From a virus, in the IMG/VR virus record IMGVR_UViG_3300046810_000481, positions 1 through 26,588 of that record: DNA of 26,588 nucleotides. The stretch is one strand, 5' to 3'. Below the pieces are notes generated by a model. The model saw only the letters and a list, made by a program, of their open reading frames with translations, was not told the DNA's origin and searched no databases. This document shows positions 9,013-16,052 of this stretch, piece by piece. Numbering within the stretch: the first letter of the stretch is position 1; each line of letters starts with the position of its first letter. Position numbers and translations under genes: made by a program.

Positions 9013-9184
9013 TTTTGAACTCCTGTAATTAAGGGCTGGGCAGTATCCCTACCGCCACTGCAGACAGCTACTGCGCAAGGTACATCTAGCCTAACGCGAT
9101 GAGAGTACATTAACGCGCACATGAGGTGCGACAGGCCCACTGCTCATTCGGCTTCAGGCACGTTGATTCAAAAAAACCAATAGG

Positions 9185-9210
9185 TGAATCGCCCGGGTTT
9201 CGTAGACACG
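9185..9210. repeat. Possible terminal-repeat relic of an IS3-family element
   Basis: The sequence TGAATCGCCCGGGTTTCGTA, with the bases after it, looks to me like the terminal inverted repeat of Pseudomonas IS3-family elements. No transposase gene or second end lies near it in the 9013-9290 gap, so it would be a scar. It sits exactly where phage structural genes would be expected to continue after the small terminase gene. The match is from memory and unverified. Confidence 0.25.
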
Positions 9211-9290
9211 TTTGAATGGGTGGCGATGGCTGAGAGCAGACGGCACTCAATTGCGTCGCCAGCCGAATGAAGTCCAATCAGCGAATTTCG

Positions 9291-9893
9291 TTAGCACTCA
9301 TCCAATGCAAAGCCGAAGTCGTCGCTGGACACCTGAGCTGCTTCGTTAAGCCGTTGGCGCAGCGCAGCGGTTAACTGCCTCTCCACTTCCCACGGATCTG
9401 ATAGCGCGGCGAGTTGCGGTGCCAGTTGCGGTGACAGGCTCATCAACGAAAGATTGAGCGAACGGGCCGTTTCATAAGCAGCCTTCTGCACGAGGCTGAC
9501 TTCCACCAGTTCTCCCTGCGCCTTGCGAAACTCCATCTCCGCCATCCGCGCCAAGTAATGTTCACGATGAGCCCGCGCTTTCTGAAAGTCCGGAGACTGC
9601 CCCAGGGCTGCATCAGCGGGCGGCGGCGCAGCCATGTTAGTCGGCTCGGACTGCGCTGAGACATGACTGTACACATCACGCCGAAGCCGCTCCTGTTGGT
9701 GGCGAGCAGCGACGGCAGCCTTGCTCGGGTCGGCGGTATCTCGGATCAACGCTTCGGTGGCCAGCACGTCGACCTGTTTGCCATTGGGAGACAGGACCAG
9801 TCGGCCGTTTTCCTTAAGCCAGGTGATGTAACTCGGTGACCGGCCGATGTGCGCGGCGAAGGCGCTTTTGGACAGGTACGGGGTTGCGCTCAT
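9291..9893 (-). CDS. Phage terminase small subunit-like protein (Nu1-type)
   Basis: The 200-residue product starts at ATG 9893 with AGGAGG just upstream. The N-terminus (about 6-45) is a winged-helix type DNA-binding segment (LSKSAFAAHIGRSPSYITWLKENGRLVLSPNGKQVDV) like that of phage lambda Nu1. The helical remainder (HREHYLARMAEMEFRKAQGELVEVSLVQKAAYETAR) matches the layout of terminase small subunits that recognise the packaging site. In tailed phages the large ATPase subunit follows directly; here nothing phage-like follows and the gene is orphaned. Such orphan terS genes are known in phage satellites that redirect packaging, as well as in decaying prophages. Family call is by recognition; current activity is unknown. 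Confidence 0.8.
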   Translation of the reverse strand: MSATPYLSKSAFAAHIGRSPSYITWLKENGRLVLSPNGKQVDVLATEALIRDTADPSKAAVAARHQQERLRRDVYSHVSAQSEPTNMAAPPPADAALGQSPDFQKARAHREHYLARMAEMEFRKAQGELVEVSLVQKAAYETARSLNLSLMSLSPQLAPQLAALSDPWEVERQLTAALRQRLNEAAQVSSDDFGFALDEC

Positions 9894-10114
9894 AAGTCCT
9901 CCTTTTCAGCGGCTTTTCAATGAATCCTTTCAAGATTTCAATGGATTGAAATTTCAGTAAGCTGGCGGGCCTCCCACTAACGCGATCCCGCGGGTTTCCG
10001 ACCCCGTGTCCTTCGAAAGTCCTCAGGGTCCCCGGCGCCTTTTTGGTAGCCTGGGCTGCAGATCCGTCTCGCTCGACTAGTCTCTGTTGACGATCTGTCG
10101 GAGGGAGAGAAGTC

Positions 10115-10315
10115 ATGGAAATGATTGCCGTGCGTTCCAGTGCGATGAACGCGGTTGGTTACGACCCAGCAACGAGACGAATGAAGATCCGCTTTGAACA
10201 AGGCCACTCCTACGACTTCTGCGGCGTTCCCTCGGCAGTGCATCAGGGTTTGATGGCTGCCACATCGAAAGGCTCGTACTACAACCGGCACATACGTGAT
10301 CGGTATCAGTGCTGA
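10115..10315 (+). CDS. KTSC-domain small protein
   Basis: The 66-residue product matches the KTSC domain across its length: VRSSAMNAVGYD, then FEQGHSYDFCGVP, SKGSYYNRHIRD and the final YQC. The start ATG 10115 has a strong GGAGGGAG site. Proteins of this family are common in phages and islands; their role is not established, and some are linked to RNA- or nucleotide-related enzymes. It is the only + strand gene among the - strand late genes, between holin and small terminase. That suggests an independently expressed cargo gene (moron) inserted into the late operon. Confidence 0.88.
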   Translation: MEMIAVRSSAMNAVGYDPATRRMKIRFEQGHSYDFCGVPSAVHQGLMAATSKGSYYNRHIRDRYQC

Positions 10316-10391
10316 CTGACGTCTTCCATTTGGAAAGACGGACATCCCTGCAAAGGTTTCAGCTAGAGAGATTCCGCGAGTTCGATAACCC

Positions 10392-10450
10392 GTGTAGGGG
10401 GCGGCCCTCGGGGAGGACCCGTAAAATTCGGCACCCCGCCCGGCCTGCCC
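10392..10450. other. Candidate cos-like GC-rich site
   Basis: This short non-coding stretch between holin and the KTSC gene contains dense G/C tracts (GGGGGCGGCCC, CACCCCGCCCGGCC) separated by an AT patch (TAAAATT). Phages with cohesive ends carry their cos site just before the small terminase gene, and such sites in Pseudomonas phages are GC-rich. Position fits; no experimental signature can be seen. Treat as a weak candidate. Confidence 0.22.
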
Positions 10451-10453
10451 TGT

Positions 10454-10786
10454 TCATGTCTTCGGCTCGGACTCGCTCAGATCGAGGCGCTTGGCGACCC
10501 AGCGCTCGTACAAGCCAATCGCGACATCCGCGCCGGCCATCGCGGTCAGGCAACCCAGAGCGCCCGCTGTCCAGATCGACAGGCCCGCACCGAACAGCAA
10601 CATCATCGCTGAGACGCCGCAGACGATGCAGGCACCGGAGCGAAGTGCGAGGCGGCGCACCAATGCCCAGCCTCGCGCCCCATCCTTGTCAGCGCGCCAC
10701 ATCTCGCCGGAAACACCGCCAACCAATGACAGGGCAATCACCAACCAGATAGGCATTTCTGCCAGCGCCTGTTGTTCGTTCGTCAT
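10454..10786 (-). CDS. Phage/pyocin-type holin
   Basis: The 110-residue product starts at ATG 10786 with AAGGGG upstream. It has a hydrophobic segment near the N-terminus (MPIWLVIALSLVGGVSGE), a charged loop (RADKDGARGWALVRRLALR), and one long or two short membrane segments (ACIVCGVSAMMLLFGAGLSIWTAG and GALGCLTAMAGADVAIG). The tail is charged (ERWVAKRLDLSESEPKT). Size and layout match holins of Pseudomonas prophages, which oligomerise in the inner membrane to release endolysin. It is located directly after the Q-side terminator and is therefore probably the first late gene. No endolysin gene is present in the window. Confidence 0.72.
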   Translation of the reverse strand: MTNEQQALAEMPIWLVIALSLVGGVSGEMWRADKDGARGWALVRRLALRSGACIVCGVSAMMLLFGAGLSIWTAGALGCLTAMAGADVAIGLYERWVAKRLDLSESEPKT

Positions 10787-10803
10787 TGCCCTGCCCCTTA
10801 AAC

Positions 10804-10830
10804 AAAAAGACCCGGCGCAATGGCCGGGTC
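10804..10830 (-). terminator. Intrinsic terminator between the Q-like gene and the holin
   Basis: On the - strand GACCCGGC and GCCGGGTC form a perfect 8-bp stem with a 6-base loop, followed by TTTTTG. The site lies 18 bases upstream of the holin start. Late transcription would need to read through it, as expected for a Q-dependent late operon. Confidence 0.82.
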
Positions 10831-10931
10831 AGATGGTGGATGGCCTGCCGCGCTTTGCGGTCGCACCCATCGAAGATGGCCCCTTTTTACAGGTCGATTC
10901 TGGTGGCAGCAAGACCGTTTTAATGCCATCC

Positions 10932-11290
10932 GGTGAATGTGTGGGTTACGCCCGGTGAACGGCTGGCGAATGTCGGTGAATATCTATCCCGGCTGTCTTT
11001 TGCTGTTGTGGCGTCCCATGCGTCCCACCTCCCCAAAACAAGGTGGGACGTCTGAAAGCCCCGCAGATTGGGGCTTTGCCCCACCGTCCTACTTTTAACT
11101 CTCCTTTCTCGTGTAAAGAGAGAATATTTAAAAACACGCGTGCGCGTGAACACGCGCATTGATGCCCGCTACGCATACACGGGCGGGAGGCATGAAAAAG
11201 GTGGGACGGTGGGACAGCCCAACAACGACGCGGCCTGCGCCCGTCCCACCACCGCAAAAAGCGGTGGGACGGAGGCAGGCCGGTGGGACG
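10932..11290. repeat. Cluster of GGTGGGACG and GGTGAA iterons, candidate replication origin
   Basis: The motif GGTGGGACG (or its complement) occurs at 11021-11029 (-), 11042-11050, 11200-11208, 11242-11250 (-), 11263-11271 and 11282-11290. Near copies lie at 11012-11018 (-), 11085-11092 (-) and 11208-11216, the last abutting its neighbour. A second group, GGTGAA plus three bases, lies at 10932, 10954 and 10975, all in + orientation. The cluster fills the 480-base non-coding gap beside the Q and primase-helicase genes. Phage P4 alpha primase-helicase binds comparable nonamer iterons (GGTGAACAG) at its origin. An origin is therefore the favoured reading; Q-binding or packaging signals are alternatives. 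Confidence 0.6.
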
Positions 11291-11315
11291 GCGTGAGCCA
11301 GAGTAATGCCCACGA

Positions 11316-11675
11316 TCAAGCCGCTTCCCCCAGGAGGAAGTGCTCGACCACGATGTGGGCGTCATGCAGGCGCTGGTAGTAGAGGTTGCGTGTGCAGCCA
11401 CTGCGCGCCAGGCGTGCAGCAAGAGGCGCATCGGGCTGGAAGTAATGCACCTGCACCACCGTCATCAACTCGGGATCGAGGCGCTTCTTGACGATGCGCT
11501 CGATGTCCAGTGAGGCTTCCAGCGGCACCCTGCTCCCGCGCCTGCCGCGCACGAGCTGACCGCCGCTTTCCATCATCATGGCGACCATGTTGCCGCCCGA
11601 GTAACCGGCGGCAACGACGTCGCTGTGCAGCTCCTGCGCCCATTGTTTGAGGGCCATATCGATTGTCTTAATCAT
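11316..11675 (-). CDS. Putative late antiterminator, Q-like/ArpU-like
   Basis: From ATG 11675 the product has 119 residues; an upstream start at 11699 is possible. The N-terminal half has an aromatic/Gly pattern (LKQWAQELHSDVVAAGYSGGNM). The C-terminal half is a helical segment like sigma-70 region 4 (IERIVKKRLDPELMTVVQVHYF, then LAARLARSGCTRNLYYQRLHDA). This arrangement resembles the antitermination-Q and RinA/ArpU families of phage late regulators. It overlaps the primase gene end by 8 bases and is followed by a terminator and then the holin, exactly where Q sits in lambdoid phages. Family assignment is tentative because similarity within this group is low. Confidence 0.55.
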   Translation of the reverse strand: MIKTIDMALKQWAQELHSDVVAAGYSGGNMVAMMMESGGQLVRGRRGSRVPLEASLDIERIVKKRLDPELMTVVQVHYFQPDAPLAARLARSGCTRNLYYQRLHDAHIVVEHFLLGEAA

Positions 11676-13887
11676 CGAAGCACGGCTCCTCGAACTCATC
11701 CTTTTGCAGCGCAGGCGCCCTGCCCCAATGCTCGGGTTTCTTGTAGGCCCATGGCCGCTGACCGCTCTTGCTCAAGGCGCCCAAACGGAAACGTCGCCAG
11801 CCGAGCCGATGCATGATCGCCCCGACACGCATCTGCTCCGGTTTGCCCCAATGCCCGGGATCCAGCTTCAGTGCCTGACTCATTACCTCACTGCCGGTGG
11901 CGGTTTCGCCGATCTGCGATTCCTCCAGCCAGGTCAGGATCGGCCCTTCCCATTCATCGACAACGAAACGCTGGTCCTGGGCTTCGGCGAACATCGGCGC
12001 TTCGTCCGGCGTTACCCACCAGAGATCGCCCGCCTCATAACAGAACACGGCTTCAGCCCACAGCTGGTCGCGGATCTCGCGCAGCAACGCCACGTCGACC
12101 TTGGTACAGGCCACCGGCCAATAGCGGCGGTTACCGGTGGCGTCCTTGAGATACTCGTCTTGGTTCGTGGTGCCGACGAACACACACTGGCGTGGCACGT
12201 CCATAGTTCTGCGGCCATAGCTTTCGCGATAGGTGTCGGTCGAGGCCGAGAAGAACTGCTTGGCCTTGGTGCTCTCAGCCTTGTTGAAGCTGTCCAGCTC
12301 GCCGAGCTCGACAATCCACTTGCCACGGATCGCCTGAAAGCCGTCCTTGTCGCCGAGCGCAAACGGCGTGTCCATAAACCACTCACCGCCCAGCACGCTC
12401 ATCGCGGTCGACTTACCGGCACCTTGGGCACCTTCGAGGATCATCACTGAGTCGGCCTTGCAGCCGGGTTTCATCACCCGCGCCACTGCGGAGATCATCC
12501 AACGCTTGCCGACCTTCGCGGTGTAGTCGCAGGCAGGCACACCCATCACGTCGGTGAGCCAGGTTTCTAGGCGTGGCACCCGATCCCATTCCAACTTTTT
12601 CAGGTACTCGCGCACCGGATGAAACGCATGGTCATGCGCCACGACGCTGACGGCCTCGATCACGTGCGAGGACTTCACGCGCAGGTTGTACTGCTGCGCA
12701 AGCCACTTCATTACCCGCACGTCATCGATATCGGCCCACTCGCCGGTACCGCCGCCATAGGGCGCCGCACGCAGCTTGACGATCTTCGAGCTGAAGGCGC
12801 TGTAGCTGATCACCCCAGCCCAGCGCTCATCGTGGACCAGGATCAGTTCGACGTTCTGCATGTGCGCGATCAGGGCGCCGCTTTCACTGCGGGCGAGCTG
12901 ATCTTTCCAGCCACCGGCTGCCGGTGGTCGGACCACGGCGAGCACCTGACGGCGCACCGCCTCCAAACCTTCGGCAACGTGCAGGTCGTTGAAGTCGGTC
13001 CACTTCTCGTGACGCTCGACCGAGAAGATCGGCGCAACGACCTGGGCTCCGACGATCAGGGCCGCGTTGCTCGCCTTCTCCTCGCCCGGGTTCCACGCAT
13101 CGCCGTTGGGCTTGGTGGTCTTCCAGTCGTCGTCGCGGCAGATGATCAGCGGGCAGCCGGCAAAGCGCTCGCGCATGGCCTTGCACACGGCCAGCAGGTT
13201 GCCGGCATCGAAGGCGACCGCAACAGCAAGCGAAGTCGCCATGTGCAGGCTGGCGCCGGTGGCGTAACCCTCACAGACCAATACCGGTTCGCCCGGCTCC
13301 GGGTGCGGGCCGAGCAGGTGAAAGGTGCCCTCCTTTGCCATCCCGTAAGGCCAATAGGATTTGTCGCGGCCGGTGTCTTCCTGCTTGTTGGGGAAAATCA
13401 CCTGCAGGCCCATGATCTGGTCACGGGCATTCTTCATCGGGACCAGCACGGCGCCAGTGCGCGGCGCATAACGGACCTTGATGCCAACGATCTGTTTGCG
13501 GTCTAGGTAGTCGCTGCGCCCGGTGGTCGGCATGCGTTCGAACAATCCCTGCGCCCTTTTCGCGGCCCGTCGCGCAGCGTTATTCGCGATTTCGGCGGCG
13601 CGGCGCTTGGCTTCTTCCTGTCGGGCGCGCATCACTTCGCGCTCTTCCGGCGACATCCGCCCGGCCTTGACCTTGATTTTCTGGGTCTCGCCCGAACGCC
13701 AATCACCAAAGGCGCCGAATATCAGCGTTTCGCCCTTCTCCGTGCGTTGTTCATGGACGACGTACCAGCCGTTCTTTTCCTTGCCCTTATCCAGCGATGT
13801 CTTGCAGCGGGTCAGCTTGCCGAACACCAGCGGTTGCGCTGGCTCCAGACCGTAGTCGGCGAATTGCCCCAACACTTCATCGAGCAT
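11668..13887 (-). CDS. Phage primase-helicase: Toprim plus VirE/VapE-type ATPase
   Basis: The chosen start is ATG 13887 (739 residues), preceded by GGGGGA at good spacing and overlapping the upstream gene by 11 bases; the frame extends to 13989 without support. An N-terminal segment leads into a Lys/Arg/Ala-rich helix (about 85-115). A Toprim domain follows, with LVCEGYATG (E206) and ICRDDDW (D252-254), the metal-binding residues of primases. The C-terminal half is a virulence-associated-E type superfamily 3-like ATPase, with Walker A GAQGAGKST at about 485-493, LGELDSF as Walker B and GTTNQDEYL as sensor region. It probably primes and unwinds element DNA in the cytoplasm, using the repeat cluster just downstream. 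No CHC2 zinc finger is fused. Confidence 0.9.
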   Translation of the reverse strand: MLDEVLGQFADYGLEPAQPLVFGKLTRCKTSLDKGKEKNGWYVVHEQRTEKGETLIFGAFGDWRSGETQKIKVKAGRMSPEEREVMRARQEEAKRRAAEIANNAARRAAKRAQGLFERMPTTGRSDYLDRKQIVGIKVRYAPRTGAVLVPMKNARDQIMGLQVIFPNKQEDTGRDKSYWPYGMAKEGTFHLLGPHPEPGEPVLVCEGYATGASLHMATSLAVAVAFDAGNLLAVCKAMRERFAGCPLIICRDDDWKTTKPNGDAWNPGEEKASNAALIVGAQVVAPIFSVERHEKWTDFNDLHVAEGLEAVRRQVLAVVRPPAAGGWKDQLARSESGALIAHMQNVELILVHDERWAGVISYSAFSSKIVKLRAAPYGGGTGEWADIDDVRVMKWLAQQYNLRVKSSHVIEAVSVVAHDHAFHPVREYLKKLEWDRVPRLETWLTDVMGVPACDYTAKVGKRWMISAVARVMKPGCKADSVMILEGAQGAGKSTAMSVLGGEWFMDTPFALGDKDGFQAIRGKWIVELGELDSFNKAESTKAKQFFSASTDTYRESYGRRTMDVPRQCVFVGTTNQDEYLKDATGNRRYWPVACTKVDVALLREIRDQLWAEAVFCYEAGDLWWVTPDEAPMFAEAQDQRFVVDEWEGPILTWLEESQIGETATGSEVMSQALKLDPGHWGKPEQMRVGAIMHRLGWRRFRLGALSKSGQRPWAYKKPEHWGRAPALQKDEFEEPCFDD

Positions 13888-14101
13888 GCTGAATCCCCCG
13901 CTCGGATAGGGACTGGCAGCTGATGCACTGCGAGCAACCAGGCTGAGCCAAGCGACGGGCTTCCGGAATCGGATCGTCACACGCTTCACAGAACAGCAAG
14001 GAATGGGCGGCGCTTTCGGCTTTGGCAGCGCTGCGCGCGGCCATAGCCTGATCGATGCGTTCCTGCACCAGATCGTTGGCGAAATCGGCGATGTCAGCCA
14101 C
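13877..14101 (-). CDS. TraR/DksA-type C4 zinc-finger protein
   Basis: With the GTG at 14101 as start (GAGG 8 bases upstream) the product has 74 residues beginning MADIADFANDLVQERIDQA, which matches small phage TraR/DksA proteins; GTG 14110 is an alternative. The zinc motif is FCEACDDPIPEARRL followed by CSQCISC, a CxxC-x17-CxxC layout. Full-length DksA acts in the RNA polymerase secondary channel. Short phage versions may mimic it to alter host transcription. Overlaps of 8 bases with the gene before and 11 bases with the primase place it in the early operon. Because the primase lacks its own zinc finger, a supporting role in primer synthesis cannot be excluded. Confidence 0.85.
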   Translation of the reverse strand: MADIADFANDLVQERIDQAMAARSAAKAESAAHSLLFCEACDDPIPEARRLAQPGCSQCISCQSLSERGIQHAR

Positions 14102-14612
14102 GGTCGGCACCTCGCGTCGTCTGGTTGACGTAGGTGGCGCGGTTGAACAACCCGAGCAGCCCTTGAATGCCCCGGAACACCTGCAGGCGAATCGCCGCGA
14201 GCTCCTGATCAGTGACGACGCCGTCGCCGATGCTCTTGGCCCAGGTCTCGGCCAGATCGGCGACCTGCCGGAAGTATTCGGCGATACCGGTGGTCAGGGT
14301 CTCGGGCATGTCGTTGGTGTAGGTGTCGGCCAGCTCCTGCCAGATCGTGTCACCAACCAGGGCATGCACCGCATCGAGAATGCGGCGATCCTTGGTCAGT
14401 TCAAGGATCTCGCCGAACTCCTGAATGTTGATGGAGTGACTCGGATGGGTCGGCGACAGCTTGTGCTGCAACGTGGTCGGGTTGCGACCAGTGGTGGCAG
14501 CGATGGCGGCAGCACCGCCCGGGTAATCGCGAGCGGCGTGGTACAGCGCTAAATCGAGCGGCAGGATTTCCCGCTGCGCCCGTTCCAGAGAACTGAGAGC
14601 GATTCGGCTCAT
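14094..14612 (-). CDS. Phage regulatory protein, CII family (CP76-like)
   Basis: The start is ATG 14612 with AGGA at 8-base spacing, giving 172 residues; the longer frame reaching 14867 crosses the structured RNA region and has no ribosome site. The segment LPLDLALYHAARDYPGGAAAIAATTGRNPTTLQHKLSP is the helix-turn-helix typical of the phage CII/CP76 family. It is followed by the conserved HSINIQEFGEILELTKDRRILDAV. The rest is helical. These proteins control early gene expression or lysogeny and are found directly downstream of cro in many Pseudomonas prophages, as here. The first gene of the leftward operon after cro, it is co-transcribed with the zinc-finger and primase genes. Confidence 0.85.
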   Translation of the reverse strand: MSRIALSSLERAQREILPLDLALYHAARDYPGGAAAIAATTGRNPTTLQHKLSPTHPSHSINIQEFGEILELTKDRRILDAVHALVGDTIWQELADTYTNDMPETLTTGIAEYFRQVADLAETWAKSIGDGVVTDQELAAIRLQVFRGIQGLLGLFNRATYVNQTTRGADRG

Positions 14613-14764
14613 GGCATTAATCCTAAAAGTTGCCAGTGCCGCGCGACAGGGAGTGGTGATACATTTGTCGCGTGGCTTGGTATGGCCCAAACGCCGGCGA
14701 GGTTCGTAAGACCAACACCGGCACCGTGCCGGGGCGAACAATCCGTTGTTCCCCCCTGGCGCAA

Positions 14765-14933
14765 CAGCTGCCTGCTCTGTGGTAAGAAGAGGCAGCAACA
14801 CCAAGGCTTCCGAGCCTTGGAAACGCGATGAAAGTCGGCAGCATGTGGTGTGCTCGCCTTCCGACATCGCGACCCGACAGCATTGTGGTGATGCTATCGG
14901 GAGGAATTGGGCGACCCTTGGGTCGCCTTTTTT
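14765..14933 (+). ncRNA. Candidate structured phage RNA between cII and cro
   Basis: On the + strand five successive stems can be drawn. They are GCTGCCT/AGGCAGC (14767-14773 with 14790-14796); CCAAGGCT/AGCCTTGG around TCCG (14801-14820); and CGCGAT+GTCGG with CCGAC+ATCGCG (14824-14871). The fourth is CCCGA+AGCAT with ATGCT+TCGGG (14873-14901), and the last is a terminator. Stems 3 and 4 share nearly the same loop sequence, AGCAT(T)GTGGTG. The region overlaps no supported gene and has no good ribosome start. The terminator direction argues for a short + strand RNA, antisense to the cro-to-cII leader. A C4- or OOP-like antisense regulator is possible but not shown. Confidence 0.6.
14909..14933 (+). 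terminator. Intrinsic terminator ending the candidate phage RNA
   Basis: GGCGACCC and GGTCGCC pair (7 bp) around a short TTG-type loop and are followed by six T. On the opposite strand no T tract follows, so it acts on + strand transcripts. It ends at the last codon of the convergent cro-like gene. Confidence 0.85.
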
Positions 14934-15185
14934 CTATGCCGCGTTTTCCACTCTGTTGGTAGCAGGGGCCTGCATTCGCAAATATTCCCAGTCAATGTCT
15001 GGCCGCAATGATTCACAGGTCACATGACTGTCGCTATACCGATCGATCGCAATTGATAGCCCTGCGTTTGCTCGACGGTTGCCGTAAGCGACCTGCTTCA
15101 ATTGGCCAACAGACGTATTGCACCGAGAAGCAAACGTTTTTAGCTGTGCGTCGTCTAGGATCTTTATGTATTCGAGAAGCGTCAT
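14934..15185 (-). CDS. cro: Cro-like repressor (YdaS/Cro family)
   Basis: The start is ATG 15185 with AGGAGG at ideal spacing, giving 83 residues. The helix-turn-helix reads LLEYIKILDDAQLKTFASRCNTSVGQLKQVAYGNRRANAGLSIAIDR. The C-terminal CESLRPDIDWEYLR is the hallmark end of YdaS/Cro-type phage proteins. It is divergent from cI and preceded by a good promoter with an operator in its spacer. It is expected to bind the same operators and favour lytic-phase gene expression. The longer frame up to 15242 would run over the operator, so the short start is preferred. Confidence 0.88.
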   Translation of the reverse strand: MTLLEYIKILDDAQLKTFASRCNTSVGQLKQVAYGNRRANAGLSIAIDRYSDSHVTCESLRPDIDWEYLRMQAPATNRVENAA

Positions 15186-15207
15186 TCCTAACCTCCTATT
15201 CAACGCA

Positions 15208-15236
15208 AGATTAGCAATTGCTAATTCGCCTCGCAA
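15208..15236 (-). promoter_or_regulatory. Leftward early promoter for cro
   Basis: On the - strand TTGCGA (15236-15231) and TAATCT (15213-15208) are separated by 17 bases. The palindromic operator TTAGCAATTGCTAA lies across the spacer and -10. The cro start follows about 22 bases further on. The same -35 hexamer and spacing recur at the rightward promoter. Confidence 0.7.
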
Positions 15237-15264
15237 TAGCAAAACGTAATTTACATTTTGCTAT
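15211..15264. promoter_or_regulatory. CI/Cro operator region between cro and cI
   Basis: A perfect 14-bp palindrome TTAGCAATTGCTAA lies at 15211-15224. A second dyad, ATAGCAAAA (15236-15244) and TTTTGCTAT (15256-15264), shares the TAGCA/TGCTA half-sites. Together they give paired sites for dimers of the divergently encoded repressors. Confidence 0.75.
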
Positions 15265-15274
15265 CGGTGCACGG

Positions 15275-16048
15275 ATGATTCCCCACATGAATATCTACGA
15301 AAAACGCCTCACGATTCTTAAAGCCCTGATTGGTGAAAACCAACTGAAGGACTTTGCCGGAGCGCATGCTGATGTGGACGCTTCGTACATTTCACAGATC
15401 CTTAACGGTCATAGAACCTTGGGTGATCGCGCGGCCACGAATCTTGCTAAAAAGCTTGCCATTCCCGCTGAATTGCTCACGACAGGAACCTACTCAGCAG
15501 AAGATCAGCATCGAATCACTGCCGAGTGGATTGCTCTTGGCCTTAAACCTCCAGTTTTGCCTCACCCAGCTTTTTTCAATGCCGCGATCAATGAGACCGC
15601 GCTGCGGGCGTCTGAAGAGCGCGAAGCAAGCAAACATCGCGCCCCCCCTCCGGTTCCTGTCATAGGAAAAGCGATGTTGAGCTCCGACGGTTTTTTCGAC
15701 GCCCTCGAGTACTCTGCGGGCCATGAGGACGGGTACTTAGAAATCATCAGCTCCGACCCAGATGCCTACGGCTTGAAAGTCGTGGGAAGCAGCATGCATC
15801 CGCGCATCAAAAACGGAGAATTTGTGCTGATTGAACCGAACCATCGCTATCAAACAGGAGATGAGGTCCTGGTCAGAACGACCGACGGAAGGGCGATGGT
15901 GAAAGAGTTTATTTACCACCGGGATGGCCAATTCAGATTCGATAGCATTAGCGACAGCTACCCTCCTATCTTCCTGGACGATCATCTTGTCGAAAAAATC
16001 CACTACATGGGCGCCATCTTGAAACCGTCCAAGCATTTTGAAATCTGA
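15275..16048 (+). CDS. CI-type phage repressor with S24/LexA-like peptidase domain
   Basis: The product has 257 residues from ATG 15275; ATG 15287 is equally possible because neither has a strong ribosome site. Residues about 8-70 form the helix-turn-helix DNA-binding domain (LKDFAGAHADVDASYISQILNGHRTLGDRAATNLAKKL). The C-terminal part is a LexA-type autoprotease with GSSMHP (nucleophile Ser173) and MVKEF (Lys210). RecA-triggered self-cleavage would therefore induce the element after DNA damage. The cleavage loop near VPVIGKAML lacks an obvious Ala-Gly pair. Operators sit on both sides of the gene, at the leftward cro promoter and the rightward promoter, so it can silence both early operons. 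Confidence 0.92.
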   Translation: MIPHMNIYEKRLTILKALIGENQLKDFAGAHADVDASYISQILNGHRTLGDRAATNLAKKLAIPAELLTTGTYSAEDQHRITAEWIALGLKPPVLPHPAFFNAAINETALRASEEREASKHRAPPPVPVIGKAMLSSDGFFDALEYSAGHEDGYLEIISSDPDAYGLKVVGSSMHPRIKNGEFVLIEPNHRYQTGDEVLVRTTDGRAMVKEFIYHRDGQFRFDSISDSYPPIFLDDHLVEKIHYMGAILKPSKHFEI

Positions 16049-16052
16049 TATT

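Noticed and set aside
9814-10116. 100-codon - strand frame between the KTSC and small terminase genes
   Set aside because: It overlaps the terminase start, has no recognised domain, and the terminase has its own strong ribosome site. It could be non-coding packaging or leader DNA.
10932-11290. CRISPR array
   Set aside because: The repeats are only 9 bases, occur in both orientations and have irregular spacing. No cas genes are present.
11068-11379. Open frames over the GGTGGGACG repeat region
   Set aside because: The frames are produced by repeated GC-rich motifs, with compositionally odd translations and no ribosome sites.
12619-13506. 295-codon + strand frame across the primase gene
   Set aside because: It is antisense to the well-supported Toprim/VirE gene, and the translation is of low complexity without motifs.
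14613-14867. N-terminal extension of the CII gene
   Set aside because: The extension would translate the structured RNA region, is rich in Cys and Arg, and lacks a ribosome site. ATG 14612 has one.
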